Shown: positions 37,010 to 45,655, counted from the stretch's first letter. The stretch is 64,000 nt of DNA from Heliomarina baculiformis (GCF_019966545.1 NZ_JAIMIC010000006.1:357490-421489), one strand, 5' to 3'. The notes: generated by a model from the letters alone, not told the origin. Numbers and translations: made by a program.

Positions 37010-37118
37010 ACGCTGCCTCTCACGCTCTATGGCGTTTGGCAGTCATGTTAGAGCGTCATACGCCCCAAGTCACCGATATCTTTTCCGGAATTGCAAAACC
37101 GCTCTGCTGCTGTGGCGT

Positions 37119-38402
37119 TCAGCCCGACTTGCGCAGACAGGCGATGTAAAATCCATCCATCCCGCCCTTGTCGGCCCAGAAATCTGGCCGCAGCCGCAAC
37201 CCGCCCTCTTCGGTTACCCAGGACGATTCGACTCCGGGCTGCATCAGCTCCTCGCGATCCACGCTCATGTCATTACGGGTTTCCAGCGCTCCTTCGACCT
37301 GCACCTCGCCCTCATCCGGCAAGAGCGAGCAGGTACAGAACACCATCCGCCCGCCGGGCTTCAGCAGGCTCCAGGCATGGGCCAGCATCTGCGCCTGAAG
37401 CTCGATCAGACCGCCGAATTCCGCCCCGTCCTTGGCATGGGGCAGATCAGGGTGACGGCGAATCGTGCCCGTCGCGGAACAGGGCGCATCCAGCAGGATC
37501 GCGTCGTATCTGCCCTCGTGTTCAAGCGCGTCGCCGACCACCAGCTCGGCCTCCAGACCGGCGCGATCAAGGTTTTCCCTTACCCGGCGCATCCGTCCCT
37601 CGGAGATGTCGAGCGCGGTGACCGTCGCCCCGGTTGCGGCCAGTTGCATCGTTTTACCCCCCGGTGCGGCGCACATGTCGAGCACGCTCTCACCGGGCTG
37701 CGCCGCCAGTACCCGCGCGGGCAGGGCCGCCGCCGCGTCCTGCACCCACCAGTCTCCGGCCTCGTATCCCGGCAGCGCCGTCACCTGCCCGGCCTCGGCT
37801 AACCGCAGCGACCCTGTCGGCAGCTCGACCGCGCCGGGCAGATCGACCTTCGCGCCTGGCTTTACAGTAATGTCCAAAGGTGCCCCGGCGAAATGCGCGC
37901 GCTCCATGCCCGCCACGGCTTCCGGGCCCCAGGCCGCAACCAGCGGCGAGCGCAGCCACTTGGGCAGGCGCGGGTTGCGCAGCGTGCCCCAAGCCTCGGG
38001 CGCAGTATCGGCCACCTTGCGCAGCACCGCGTTGACCAGCCCCTTGAGCGCCCCGTGCCGCTTGTGCCGCGACACGATCTCGACCATCGCGTTGACCACC
38101 CCATGCGCGGCCTCGCCCCCGGCAAGCTCCACCGTGCCAAGCCGCAGCGCGTTGCGCACCGTCAGCGGCGGGTACTTGCGCAGGTGTTTCTGCAAAAGCC
38201 GGTCGGCCCGTTCCAGCCCGCGCAGGGTTTCCGTGGCCAGCCGCTGCGCCCGGGCGCGATCCTGCGGCGACAGACGTTCCAGTGCCCCCGCCGAAAGACA
38301 TTCCGACATCAGGCGATTGTCACCCAGTATCTGATCGAGAAGATAGATCGCGCTGCGCCGCGCGTCGGTCGTGGCATCGGTCAACCCTGCATACTCCTGC
38401 AT
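37119..38402 (-). CDS. rsmB: 16S rRNA (cytosine-5) methyltransferase RsmB-like
   Basis: This 427-residue protein fuses an N-terminal NusB-like RNA-binding domain (about 10-135) to a SAM-dependent methyltransferase. The SAM site is VLDMCAAPGGKT (near 239-250), and the two cysteines are C308 in DAPCSATG and catalytic C358 in CTCSLLPDE. It would methylate C967 of 16S rRNA. An ATG at 38426 could add eight residues; I prefer 38402 because GGGGG precedes it. Located upstream of the heparinase-like gene and divergent from the sdhAF4-like gene. Confidence 0.93.
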   Translation of the reverse strand: MQEYAGLTDATTDARRSAIYLLDQILGDNRLMSECLSAGALERLSPQDRARAQRLATETLRGLERADRLLQKHLRKYPPLTVRNALRLGTVELAGGEAAHGVVNAMVEIVSRHKRHGALKGLVNAVLRKVADTAPEAWGTLRNPRLPKWLRSPLVAAWGPEAVAGMERAHFAGAPLDITVKPGAKVDLPGAVELPTGSLRLAEAGQVTALPGYEAGDWWVQDAAAALPARVLAAQPGESVLDMCAAPGGKTMQLAATGATVTALDISEGRMRRVRENLDRAGLEAELVVGDALEHEGRYDAILLDAPCSATGTIRRHPDLPHAKDGAEFGGLIELQAQMLAHAWSLLKPGGRMVFCTCSLLPDEGEVQVEGALETRNDMSVDREELMQPGVESSWVTEEGGLRLRPDFWADKGGMDGFYIACLRKSG

Positions 38403-38459
38403 CTTGCCCCCGGCGAAGGCCCGCATATATCAAGAGCAGGTGAGCAAAGGAAGAGAGCG

Positions 38460-38651
38460 ATGACCGACAGCCCCGAATCCCCGCGCAAGGATCTGCCACC
38501 CGCCGCGCTGCGCGCCCTCGCCGAAGCCGAGGAACGCCGCAAAGCAGACGCCTACGAGCCTGACCTCCCTAAGGAACTTGGCGGTCGTGACGGTCCCGAA
38601 CCTGTCCGCTACGGCGACTGGGAGAAAAAAGGCCTCGCCATCGATTTCTGA
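38460..38651 (+). CDS. DUF1674 protein (succinate dehydrogenase assembly factor 4-like)
   Basis: This 63-residue cytosolic protein starts at ATG 38460 behind AAGGAAGAG. The N-terminus is charged and low-complexity; the C-terminus PVRYGDWEKKGLAIDF is the invariant DUF1674/SDHAF4 signature. Mitochondrial SDHAF4 guards flavinylated SdhA during complex II assembly; the bacterial form likely does the same. No sdh gene is adjacent. Confidence 0.9.
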   Translation: MTDSPESPRKDLPPAALRALAEAEERRKADAYEPDLPKELGGRDGPEPVRYGDWEKKGLAIDF

Positions 38652-38744
38652 TCGCTGCGCCAGCCACGGGCGGCAAGACTTTTCAGAAACTCTCAGTGGC
38701 ACATCCGTGTGTCTCACCCGGTCTCGGCGCATCCTGCGATGCAC

Positions 38745-38791
38745 GGGGGGTGTACAGGGGGTGTACAGATATCACCCCCTGTACACCCCCC
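38745..38791. repeat. Perfect 19-bp inverted repeat with repeated TGTACA
   Basis: The arms 38745-38763 and 38773-38791 are perfect reverse complements around a nine-base loop. TGTACA occurs three times (38751, 38762 and 38780), the first two 11 bp apart. It lies between convergent genes, five bases after the stop of the minus-strand secreted-protein gene. There is no T-run on either side. It could be a transcript-end hairpin or an operator-like protein site. Confidence 0.9.
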
Positions 38792-38796
38792 CAAAT

Positions 38797-39162
38797 TCAC
38801 GGTTTCAGATTAAACTCCGCCGAATCGCCACTGCCCTTGTCCGATGTGAAGCGGATCTTTTCTCCGTTCACCCGGACCTCCTGACAGTTGTAGCCAAGAT
38901 CGTCGCCGCCCCAGTTCAGGTCGCGGCAGAAATACCCGTCACGCCAGCTCCAGCTGCCGGTGACGTCCCATGCAGCGCCACGCCCCTTGATCGCCCCCGA
39001 CGGCGTAACCTGAAGGCGTATCAGCGGGCGGGTCAGGGTCTTTCCCTGTACCACCTCGTTGAATTCGCTCAATTTATCTATCTTGGCGTATTCCGCCTGT
39101 ACCGGAACCGCGACAAGGCCGCCCAGCAACAGGGCTGGCAGAAACTCTTTGAATATCCGCAT
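38797..39162 (-). CDS. Small secreted protein of unknown function
   Basis: This 121-residue protein starts at ATG 39162 behind GGAGGTATG and has a signal peptide ending PVQA. The mature ~98 residues contain two cysteines (DGYFCRDLN and GYNCQEVRV) that may form a disulfide, and end SAEFNLKP. I do not recognise a characterised family; similar short periplasmic proteins occur in Rhodobacterales. It is followed by a perfect 19-bp hairpin and is transcribed separately from dapB. Confidence 0.8.
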   Translation of the reverse strand: MRIFKEFLPALLLGGLVAVPVQAEYAKIDKLSEFNEVVQGKTLTRPLIRLQVTPSGAIKGRGAAWDVTGSWSWRDGYFCRDLNWGGDDLGYNCQEVRVNGEKIRFTSDKGSGDSAEFNLKP

Positions 39163-39289
39163 GGCATACCTCCGAAATCGCCGGGATCTGTCAGGTAAAC
39201 GCATGAAAGCGCCAATCGGATCACTTTCGGACGGAAGAGATCGTACCGGGACGATAAGAAATCGCTAGGATTTTAACGATAAGCCGGAA
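39163..39289 (-). other. Gap between dapB and the small secreted protein gene
   Basis: This 127-bp region has two direct copies of ACGATAAG (39250s and 39270s) spaced about 26 bp apart, and should hold the promoter of the small secreted protein gene. No further gene is seen. Confidence 0.3.
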
Positions 39290-40099
39290 TCAAAAGCCCA
39301 GCACATCCGCCATGTCATACTGCCCAGGTGTCTTGTCCTGCCCCCAAAGCGCGGCTTTCAAGGCGCCACGGGCAAAAACAAGCCGGTCGGTCGCGATGTG
39401 ACGCAGGATGATACGCTCGCCCGCGCCTGCAAAGATCACGTCATGTTCGCCCACGATGTCACCGCCCCGGATTGCCGAAAACCCGATATGGCCTTTTTCG
39501 CGTGCACCGGTGATTCCGTCGCGGCCCCGGTCGGACACGTCCGAGAGCTTGACGCCACGCCCCTCGGCGGCAGCCTCGCCCAGCATCAGCGCGGTGCCCG
39601 AGGGCGCATCGACCTTGTGGTGATGATGCGCTTCGACCACTTCGATGTCGAATTCCTCGTCCAACGCCTCGGCCACGCGGCGGGTCAGCTGGGTAAGAAG
39701 GTTGACACCAAGGCTCATGTTGCCCGCCCTTACGATCACCGCGTGGCGCGATGCCGGTTCCAGCTTGGCGATCTGTTCCTCGCTCATGCCGGTGGTGCCG
39801 ATGACGTGCACCGCCCGCGCCTGCGCGGCCAGCGCGGCAAATTCCAGAGTGGCTTCCGGCGCGGTGAAATCCAGCACCGCCTGCGCCTTGGCAAAGGCTT
39901 CGAGCGGGTCATCCGTGACCGTCACCCCCAGCTCGGCACCGCCCATCGCCGTCCCGATATCGCGCCCGACCCAGTCATGCCCCTTTCGCTCGACCGCGCC
40001 GACCAGACGCGCCCGGTCGCTTTCGCTGACCACGCGCACAAGCATCTGCCCCATCCGGCCCGATGCCCCCGTCACAACGATTCCAGGCAGGTTTGACAT
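39290..40099 (-). CDS. dapB: 4-hydroxy-tetrahydrodipicolinate reductase
   Basis: This 269-residue NAD(P)H enzyme acts in lysine/diaminopimelate synthesis. It begins with [15 protein letters not shown], has the GTTGMS segment, the [15 protein letters not shown] catalytic motif (with the adjacent His pairs and K) and ends [11 protein letters not shown]. Start at ATG 40099 behind AGGGAAAT. Divergent from rbfA across 89 bp. Confidence 0.97.
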   Translation of the reverse strand: MSNLPGIVVTGASGRMGQMLVRVVSESDRARLVGAVERKGHDWVGRDIGTAMGGAELGVTVTDDPLEAFAKAQAVLDFTAPEATLEFAALAAQARAVHVIGTTGMSEEQIAKLEPASRHAVIVRAGNMSLGVNLLTQLTRRVAEALDEEFDIEVVEAHHHHKVDAPSGTALMLGEAAAEGRGVKLSDVSDRGRDGITGAREKGHIGFSAIRGGDIVGEHDVIFAGAGERIILRHIATDRLVFARGALKAALWGQDKTPGQYDMADVLGF

Positions 40100-40188
40100 G
40101 ATGATTTCCCTTCTTTTCGCCGCCAAAGGCTCGATAGCCGCTCTTGCCCCGCTTGGCAAAGCCGATCCGACGCCTTAGATCAGCAATC

Positions 40189-40584
40189 ATGGGCAAGAAC
40201 AAATTTCATGACGGTCCCGGACCATCGCAACGCCAGCTCCGCGTCGGAGAGCTGATCCGCCGGACCCTGTCCGAGGTGCTGGCCCGTGGCGATATCCACG
40301 ACCCGGACCTGAACCGGCTGTCGATTACGGTGGGCGAGGTGCGCGCCTCTCCCGATCTCAAGGTGGCCACGGTCTACGTTCTGCCGCTTGGCGGACGGGG
40401 ACAGGATGAGGTCGTCGGCCTGCTGGCCCGCAACAAGGCCGAACTGCGCCGGGTCGTGGCCAAGAAGCTCGCGTTGAAATTCGCGCCGGAACTGCGCTTC
40501 CAACTGGACGAGACGTTCGACCGGCTGGACGATACGCGCCGCATCTTCGCGCAGGACGCCGTGCGCCGGGATCTCGACGACTGA
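40189..40584 (+). CDS. rbfA: Ribosome-binding factor A
   Basis: This 131-residue KH-like protein binds the 30S subunit during 16S maturation. It has [17 protein letters not shown] at the N-terminus, [24 protein letters not shown] and [18 protein letters not shown]. The start is ATG 40189 (MGKNKFHDG). Its stop overlaps the next ATG by one base (TGATG), and truB follows further downstream, the usual rbfA-truB-rpsO order with one gene inserted. Confidence 0.95.
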   Translation: MGKNKFHDGPGPSQRQLRVGELIRRTLSEVLARGDIHDPDLNRLSITVGEVRASPDLKVATVYVLPLGGRGQDEVVGLLARNKAELRRVVAKKLALKFAPELRFQLDETFDRLDDTRRIFAQDAVRRDLDD

Positions 40585-41336
40585 TGCCGCGCGCCCTGCC
40601 TGCGCTATTCGTGCTGTTGTTCGGTCTGGCCGCCGCGCCGGACGCTGAGGCCGTCGAATGCCGCGACGTGGACCAGGGCAGCAACCGCTATACAGTTTGC
40701 GAGGCAAATGCCGAATCCGATGAGTTGCGGCTCTTTCTCTACGACGAAGAAGGCCAGCCTTACGGCCAATTCGGCAATGTCGCCCAGAAGCTGGACCAAC
40801 AGGGCAAGACGCTTGTCTTCGCGATGAACGCGGGCATGTACCATTCGGACCGCGCCCCGGTCGGCTATTACGCCGAGCCGGACAAGGTGGTGCAGAACCT
40901 GATCCCCAATGCTGGCCCCGGCAATTTCGGTATGCTGCCCAACGGGGTTTTCTGCATCGGACAGAACCGCGCCGACGTCATCGAAACGCTGCGGTTCAGC
41001 GAAACCCGGCCCGCCTGCGAATATGCCACGCAATCAGGACCGATGCTGGTTATCGAGGGCGAATTGCACCCCCGGTTCCTGCCGGACAGCGATTCGCGCT
41101 ATGTCCGCAACGGGGTGGGCACCAGCGCAGACGGCAAGCGGGTGGTCTTTGCGATCTCGCGCAACCGTGTGACCTTTCACGAATTCGGCAGCCTCTTCCG
41201 GGACATGCTGGACCTGCCGAACGCCCTCTATTTCGACGGTAATATCTCACGCCTCTACGCACCGGACTTTGGCCGCAACGACGCGGGTTTCGCGATGGGA
41301 CCCATCGTCGGCATCGCCACGACGAACGGCGAATAA
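40584..41336 (+). CDS. Phosphodiester glycosidase family protein (NAGPA-like, PF09992)
   Basis: This 250-residue protein has a signal peptide ending in AEA and the NAGPA fold: FAMNAGMYHSDRAPVGYY, GNFGMLPNGVF, ATQSGPMLVIEG, and the near-invariant C-terminal LYFDGNISRLYAP. Family members cleave phosphodiester-linked sugars from glycans or act in exopolysaccharide biology. It should be periplasmic. It is coupled to rbfA by a one-base overlap, which is odd for an exported enzyme. Confidence 0.87.
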   Translation: MPRALPALFVLLFGLAAAPDAEAVECRDVDQGSNRYTVCEANAESDELRLFLYDEEGQPYGQFGNVAQKLDQQGKTLVFAMNAGMYHSDRAPVGYYAEPDKVVQNLIPNAGPGNFGMLPNGVFCIGQNRADVIETLRFSETRPACEYATQSGPMLVIEGELHPRFLPDSDSRYVRNGVGTSADGKRVVFAISRNRVTFHEFGSLFRDMLDLPNALYFDGNISRLYAPDFGRNDAGFAMGPIVGIATTNGE

Positions 41337-41344
41337 CCCTGCGG

Positions 41345-41389
41345 GCAAGAAAAACTGAATTTTCTTGCTACAAATCTTTGGTAAGATTT
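41345..41389. repeat. Second pair of AT-rich inverted repeats
   Basis: GCAAGAAAA/TTTTCTTGC (41345-41368, six-base loop) is followed by AAATCTT/AAGATTT (41372-41389, four-base loop) and a short T-run. The layout mirrors the pair at 5649-5692. The pair lies just after the phosphodiester glycosidase gene and may attenuate or end its transcript before truB. Confidence 0.6.
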
Positions 41390-41489
41390 TTGCAGCCCCG
41401 ACAGGATCGCCCCGCCGCAGCGATCCATGTTGACCCCGCCCGCTAAGCTCCTGTAAGGCCCCGCTTCAACTTTCACTCAAGGAAAGCGC

Positions 41490-42389
41490 ATGGCACGCAA
41501 AGGTCGCAACATCTCCGGTTGGCTGGTCATCGACAAACCTGCGGGCCCTACCTCTACCGCCGTGGTGAACAAGGTCCGCTGGGCGCTCGGCGCGAAAAAA
41601 GCCGGACACGCCGGCACACTCGACCCGACCGCGACCGGGGTGCTGGCCGTCGCACTCGGCGAGGCGACCAAGACCGTTCCCTACATCACCGACGCGCTCA
41701 AGGCCTACAGCTTTACCATCCGTCTCGGACAGGCCACGAACACCGATGACGCCGAAGGCGAAATCATCGCCAGCAGCGATCTGCGTCCCTCGGATGAAGA
41801 GATCAAGCAAGCGCTCGGCCAGTTCGTCGGCGATATCGAGCAGGTGCCGCCGCAGTTTTCCGCCGTCAAGATCGACGGTCAGCGTGCCTACAAGATGGCC
41901 CGCAGCGGCGAGGAAATGGAGCTGGCCGCGCGTCCGCTCTGGGTCGAGGAACTGGTACTGACCGACCGCCCGGATGCGGATCACGCGACACTGGAAATGA
42001 CCTGCGGCAAGGGCGGCTATGTCCGCTCCATCGCCCGCGATCTCGGGGCCGCGCTTGGCTGCCATGCACATGTGCTCAACCTGCGCCGGATCTGGTCCGG
42101 CCCTTTCGACGCGAGCGAGGGCCTGTCGATGGATCAGGTCGAGGAACTGGCCCACACCCCCGAGCTCGACGCCCATATCCAGCCGCTCGAACTTGGCCTT
42201 GCCGATCTGCCCGAGGTAAAATGCACCGCCGAAGGCGCCACCCGCCTGAAAAACGGCAACCCGGGCAAGGTATTCGCCGCCGACGCCGAATACGGCGATG
42301 AATGCTGGGCCTCCTTCAAAGGCAAGGCCGTCGCCGTCGGAATCTACAAGGCGGGCGAATTGCACCCGAGCCGGGTCTTCAACACCTGA
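41490..42389 (+). CDS. truB: tRNA pseudouridine55 synthase
   Basis: This 299-residue enzyme makes pseudouridine 55 in the T-loop of tRNAs. It has the catalytic Asp D45 in [14 protein letters not shown], the [20 protein letters not shown] segment and [15 protein letters not shown]. The start ATG 41490 follows AAGGAAAG. Located downstream of rbfA and upstream of rpsO, the standard order. Confidence 0.97.
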   Translation: MARKGRNISGWLVIDKPAGPTSTAVVNKVRWALGAKKAGHAGTLDPTATGVLAVALGEATKTVPYITDALKAYSFTIRLGQATNTDDAEGEIIASSDLRPSDEEIKQALGQFVGDIEQVPPQFSAVKIDGQRAYKMARSGEEMELAARPLWVEELVLTDRPDADHATLEMTCGKGGYVRSIARDLGAALGCHAHVLNLRRIWSGPFDASEGLSMDQVEELAHTPELDAHIQPLELGLADLPEVKCTAEGATRLKNGNPGKVFAADAEYGDECWASFKGKAVAVGIYKAGELHPSRVFNT

Positions 42390-42451
42390 GCTCGGCCGCG
42401 CGCATAGGTCAGCCCTTGACGGCACGATCTGCCCGCCCCATCACGCGTGTC

Positions 42452-42958
42452 ATGATCACCCGAAGCCACACCAAGGGCGACGCCGCGTCAGTCGCCGTCT
42501 ACTCCGATTGCGAACGCTACCGTTACAGCCTGACCCGGGTCTGGGATCCGGCGGGGGACAAGACACTATTTGTGATGCTGAACCCCTCGACCGCCACCGA
42601 AGTCCAGAACGACCCAACGGTAGAGCGCTGCGAAAGACGCGCCCGCACGCTTGGCTTCGGTGCCTTCCGCGTCACCAATATCTTCGCCTGGCGCGATACG
42701 GACCCGCGGCTGATGCGGGCGGCGGCAGATCCGGTCGGGCCGGAAAACGATGCCGCGATCCTAGAAGGCGCTGCATGGGCGGATCGCATCATCGCCGCCT
42801 GGGGCACCCATGGCGCCCATCTCGCGCGTGGACCCGAGGTCGAACGCCTGCTGCGACAGACCGGCATGCCGCTCTTCACTCTCGGGCTTACCAAGGAAGG
42901 GCATCCGAAACACCCGCTCTACATCGGTTATGCAAAACAGCCCGAACCCTGGGCCTGA
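42452..42958 (+). CDS. DUF1643 domain protein
   Basis: This 168-residue cytosolic protein carries the family signature [46 protein letters not shown] and a C-terminal KHPLYI. DUF1643 proteins are small, widespread and of unknown function; many have been noted near phage or mobile regions, but here the gene sits in a stable truB-rpsO block. The ATG at 42452 has no strong ribosome-binding site. Confidence 0.85.
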   Translation: MITRSHTKGDAASVAVYSDCERYRYSLTRVWDPAGDKTLFVMLNPSTATEVQNDPTVERCERRARTLGFGAFRVTNIFAWRDTDPRLMRAAADPVGPENDAAILEGAAWADRIIAAWGTHGAHLARGPEVERLLRQTGMPLFTLGLTKEGHPKHPLYIGYAKQPEPWA

Positions 42959-42977
42959 CGTCTCGACGAATAAACCT

Positions 42978-43006
42978 TTGCCATTGCCGCCGATTCGCCC
43001 TATACG
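42978..43006 (+). promoter_or_regulatory. Probable sigma-70 promoter of rpsO
   Basis: TTGCCA (42978-42983), 17 bases, then TATACG (43001-43006): a good housekeeping promoter with optimal spacing, about 100 bp before rpsO and just after the DUF1643 stop. The leader could carry the S15 autoregulatory site. Confidence 0.55.
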
Positions 43007-43107
43007 CCCTCGATCTGTGGTCCGCCGCAGATGACTTCTCCACGGGCCTGAGCTGGACGACATCCCGGCCTGCGCCATTCCTATCAACCTTAACCAAGGA
43101 GATCCCG

Positions 43108-43377
43108 ATGTCGATTACTGTCGAAGACAAGGCACGCCTGATGAAGGAATACGCAACCAAGGAAGGCGACACCGGTTCGCCCGAGATCCAGGTTGCCATC
43201 CTCAGCTCGCGCATCGCCACCCTGACCGAGCACTTCAAGACCCACAAGAAAGACAACCACGGTCGTCGCGGTCTGTTGAAGATGGTTGCCCGCCGCCGCA
43301 AGCTGCTGGACTACGTCAAGGGCAAGGACGAAGCACGCTACAAGGATCTGATCACGCGTCTCGGCCTGCGCCGCTGA
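43108..43377 (+). CDS. rpsO: 30S ribosomal protein S15
   Basis: This 89-residue protein is full-length S15: [38 protein letters not shown] and the C-terminal [13 protein letters not shown] are all typical. It binds the central domain of 16S rRNA. Start ATG 43108 behind CCAAGGAG. It has its own promoter candidate and an intrinsic terminator just downstream. Confidence 0.98.
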   Translation: MSITVEDKARLMKEYATKEGDTGSPEIQVAILSSRIATLTEHFKTHKKDNHGRRGLLKMVARRRKLLDYVKGKDEARYKDLITRLGLRR

Positions 43378-43403
43378 TTGCAATCGGAACTTTCAAGTTC
43401 GAA

Positions 43404-43427
43404 AGGGTCGCCATGGCGGCCCTTTTT
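43404..43427 (+). terminator. Intrinsic terminator after rpsO
   Basis: AGGGTCGCC/GGCGGCCCT stem with one G-T pair and a T5 run (43404-43427). It separates rpsO from the convergent P1-peptidase gene. Confidence 0.8.
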
Positions 43428-43445
43428 CATTTCAGGTCCCGGAAC

Positions 43446-44471
43446 TCAGCCCTGGATATCGCTCCAGCAGGGAAGCAGATCACCTGCCGCCGGCCGCGCA
43501 TGATAAACCGCGCGCGCAATCGCCCGCGACAGGCAGAGCGCCGCCGCATGCCCGATCTCGGCCAGTGCCCGGGGGTCGTCACCAACCGGCCGCGCCCCCG
43601 TCGACATCGCAAAGACCAGATCGCCATCACCGGGTGTATGGGCGGGCACCGTGGCCCGTGCGATGCCATCATGGGCCGCCACAGCAAGCCGGTTACATTG
43701 TGCCTTGTCCAGATCCGCATCAGTCGCAACGATGGCGATGGTGGTATTGGCCCGTTGCGACGAATCCTCACCCGAGGCAAGCCGCGCCTTGCGACTGTCA
43801 AGCGTCCGACCCAGCCCCGACGCTGGATCCGTGCCAAAACCGCCAAACTCCCCGTTAACCTCGAATGGCGCCGCCCAGAAATGGCGGTCGCCGGGCGTCG
43901 TGACGCTTCCAACCGGATTGGCTGCCACCAGCGCCCCTACGGTGATGCCACTCTCCAGCACGAAAGAGGCCGACCCGAGCCCGCCTTTCAGCATCGCTGA
44001 CAAGGCCCCCGTTCCTACACCGGCGCTTCCCAAGTCGAACGTCTCCGACGCATTGTCGAAAGCCTCGCGCCCCAGCCGTCGATAAGGATTTTCACGCCAG
44101 CCCTTGTCGCCCCCGTTCAACAGGTCGAAAATGATCGCCCCCGGCACGAGCGGGATGATCGCCGAGCCGATCTGAAACCCCCGCCCCGCCGCGCGCAAAC
44201 CATCCACCACACCCGAACAGGCATCCAGCCCAAAGGCCGACCCGCCGGACAGTACGAGCGCGTCCACGCCGGCCACGGATTTATCCGGTGCAAGCAAATC
44301 CGTCTCGCGCGTTCCCGGCGCCCCGCCCATGACATGAACAGAGGCCACAAAGGGCCGGTCCATGGTAACAACCGTTGCTCCGGATTTCAGCGCATCGTCT
44401 TGCGCACTCCCTACCAGAAGTCCCTCGACATCGGTGATCAGGTTCTTGGGTCCCGGTTTCATCTTAATCAT
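43446..44471 (-). CDS. P1/S58-family peptidase (DmpA-like aminopeptidase)
   Basis: This 341-residue enzyme starts at ATG 44471 behind AAGGAAAG. It has the glycine-rich LSGGSAFGLDACSGVVDGL segment and the self-cleavage site ANTTIAIVATDADL, in which the Thr after N becomes the N-terminal nucleophile. Such enzymes process themselves into two chains and act on N-terminal amino acids or beta-peptides in the cytosol. The physiological substrate is unknown. An upstream ATG at 44528 has no ribosome-binding site. Confidence 0.88.
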   Translation of the reverse strand: MIKMKPGPKNLITDVEGLLVGSAQDDALKSGATVVTMDRPFVASVHVMGGAPGTRETDLLAPDKSVAGVDALVLSGGSAFGLDACSGVVDGLRAAGRGFQIGSAIIPLVPGAIIFDLLNGGDKGWRENPYRRLGREAFDNASETFDLGSAGVGTGALSAMLKGGLGSASFVLESGITVGALVAANPVGSVTTPGDRHFWAAPFEVNGEFGGFGTDPASGLGRTLDSRKARLASGEDSSQRANTTIAIVATDADLDKAQCNRLAVAAHDGIARATVPAHTPGDGDLVFAMSTGARPVGDDPRALAEIGHAAALCLSRAIARAVYHARPAAGDLLPCWSDIQG

Positions 44472-44811
44472 CTTTCCTTCAGAGACTTGTTGCGCCGCCA
44501 TGGCACAATTTCCGACCCATTGAAACAAGGGGCTCCGCCCCAGCCGGGCTACGCCCGACTTCCCCGGAGTATTTTTAGCAAGAGAAAGAAAGGAAATATT
44601 AAGGATCCGAAGTCATCCTGCATGTGCGGCACAGGCGGGAGCGCCGATGGCCGTGCAAGGGGAAGAGCGGAAGCGACTTCCTGGGGGACATCCATGGTGT
44701 CCCCCTTTTCCTTTTGCCGGAAATACTCCGGGGTCCGGGGCAGAGCCCCGGCCTAGCCGATCATCACTGTATGACGGCTGGTTCTTGATCCGATGGTGGC
44801 AATGTAGCGGG
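44472..44811. other. Intergenic region with two dispersed elements and an orphan terminator
   Basis: This 340-bp gap between the divergently positioned P1-peptidase start and arfB stop has no credible protein gene. It holds copy 5 of the dispersed element in plus orientation (GGAGTATTTTTAGCAAGAG, from 44566), copy 6 in minus orientation (44701-44730, reading CGGAGTATTTCCGGC on that strand), and a plus-strand intrinsic terminator (44683-44713). Confidence 0.6.
44683..44713 (+). terminator. Plus-strand intrinsic terminator with no upstream gene
   Basis: GGGGGACA (44683-44690) and TGTCCCCC (44698-44705) form a perfect 8-bp stem followed by TTTTCCTTTT. No plus-strand protein gene lies upstream between the rpsO terminator and this point, so it may end a small RNA. 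Confidence 0.65.
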
Positions 44812-45231
44812 TTAGTCTCGCGTCACCTGACCTCGAAGCGCCTTGATTTCCCCGCGGCGCGTCTTGGCGTCGAGTCTGCGGCGCACAGAACCTTTGGTCG
44901 GCTTGGTAGGAATGCGCTTTTTGGGCTTGGTCTGCGCCTGGCGAATCAGGTCGCTCAACCGTTCACGGGCAATGGCACGGTTGCGGGCCTGGCTTCTTGT
45001 TTCGTCACACTGGATGACGAGGGCGCCGTCCCTTGTCCATCGCCTCCCGGCGATACGGCGCAATCTTGTCTTGATCGCGGGTGTCAGGTTGGGCGACCGC
45101 TCTGCCTCGAAGCGGAGTTCGACGGCCGTCGAGACCTTGTTGACGTTCTGTCCGCCGGGCCCGGACGAGCGGACGAACTGCTCCGTCAACTCCCAGTCCT
45201 CGATCGCGATGTTATCCGTAATTCGCAGCAT
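44812..45231 (-). CDS. arfB: Alternative ribosome-rescue factor ArfB (YaeJ family)
   Basis: This 139-residue protein has the catalytic GGQ motif in SSGPGGQNVNKVSTAVELRF and a long basic C-terminal tail (KPKKRIPTKPTKGSVRRRLDAK) that enters the empty mRNA channel of stalled ribosomes. It releases peptides from non-stop complexes. No anticodon-recognition domains are present, which separates it from true release factors. It starts at ATG 45231. An intrinsic terminator lies 30 bp upstream on the same strand. Confidence 0.95.
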   Translation of the reverse strand: MLRITDNIAIEDWELTEQFVRSSGPGGQNVNKVSTAVELRFEAERSPNLTPAIKTRLRRIAGRRWTRDGALVIQCDETRSQARNRAIARERLSDLIRQAQTKPKKRIPTKPTKGSVRRRLDAKTRRGEIKALRGQVTRD

Positions 45232-45261
45232 TGTGCCACCATAGGCATTGAGTTCGGGATC

Positions 45262-45293
45262 AAAAAGGGCCGCCCGGTTGCCGGACGGCCCTT
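45262..45293 (-). terminator. Intrinsic terminator upstream of arfB
   Basis: Read on the minus strand, AAGGGCCG + CCGG pairs with CCGG + CGGCCCTT around a three-base loop with one mismatch, followed by TTTTT. It would end the transcript of the small-ORF region at 45322-45463 before arfB. Confidence 0.8.
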
Positions 45294-45321
45294 ATCGAAA
45301 GTTTTTCGGAGGTTGGGTCAG

Positions 45322-45463
45322 TCAGACCTCAGTCACCTTCGGGTTGGCGCTACCGCCAAGGGTTGCCTCAGCTGGCAGCCTCCCGAATTGTTCCGACACC
45401 ACTCTCCAATACCTTTCTAGACACTGGATCACCTCCTTTTCTGTTGTTGAAACCTGTCTTCAT
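45322..45463 (-). other. Small-ORF region with a 14-nt anti-SD match (coding status unresolved)
   Basis: On the minus strand AAAGGAGGTGATCC (45439-45426) is fully complementary to the 16S 3' end, seven bases from GTG 45424, which opens an 18-codon peptide (MSRKVLESGVGTIREAAS). A second frame of the same stretch ends 46 bases later with LPAEATLGGSANPKVTEV. An upstream ATG at 45463 shares the first frame; removing one A from the A4 run near 45437-45440 would join the two into a 46-residue protein. A frameshifted small gene, a leader peptide, or a regulatory RNA are all possible. Confidence 0.5.
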
Positions 45464-45655
45464 GGTGCCAGAGGATGAATTTCAGTCAAACAAAATCTCT
45501 AGCCCAGAGCCAAAAATGTGGAAATACCGCCTAAAAGTCAGGCAGCTCGCGAATCCCTTCAATTCGGCTTTGACCTGTGGATTTGACCCGTTAACGTCAT
45601 CCTGCTGACGCGCAATTTCGCGACATTGCAGCACATTCATTTACCAGGGGGCATT

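Noticed and set aside
44647..45420. A 257-codon plus-strand frame across arfB
   Set aside because: It runs antisense to arfB, crosses the terminator at 44683-44713, and has no domain.
45426..45439. Fragment of 16S rRNA 3' end (GGATCACCTCCTTT on the plus strand)
   Set aside because: Only 14 nt match and flanks do not; it is better explained as a long ribosome-binding site on the minus strand.
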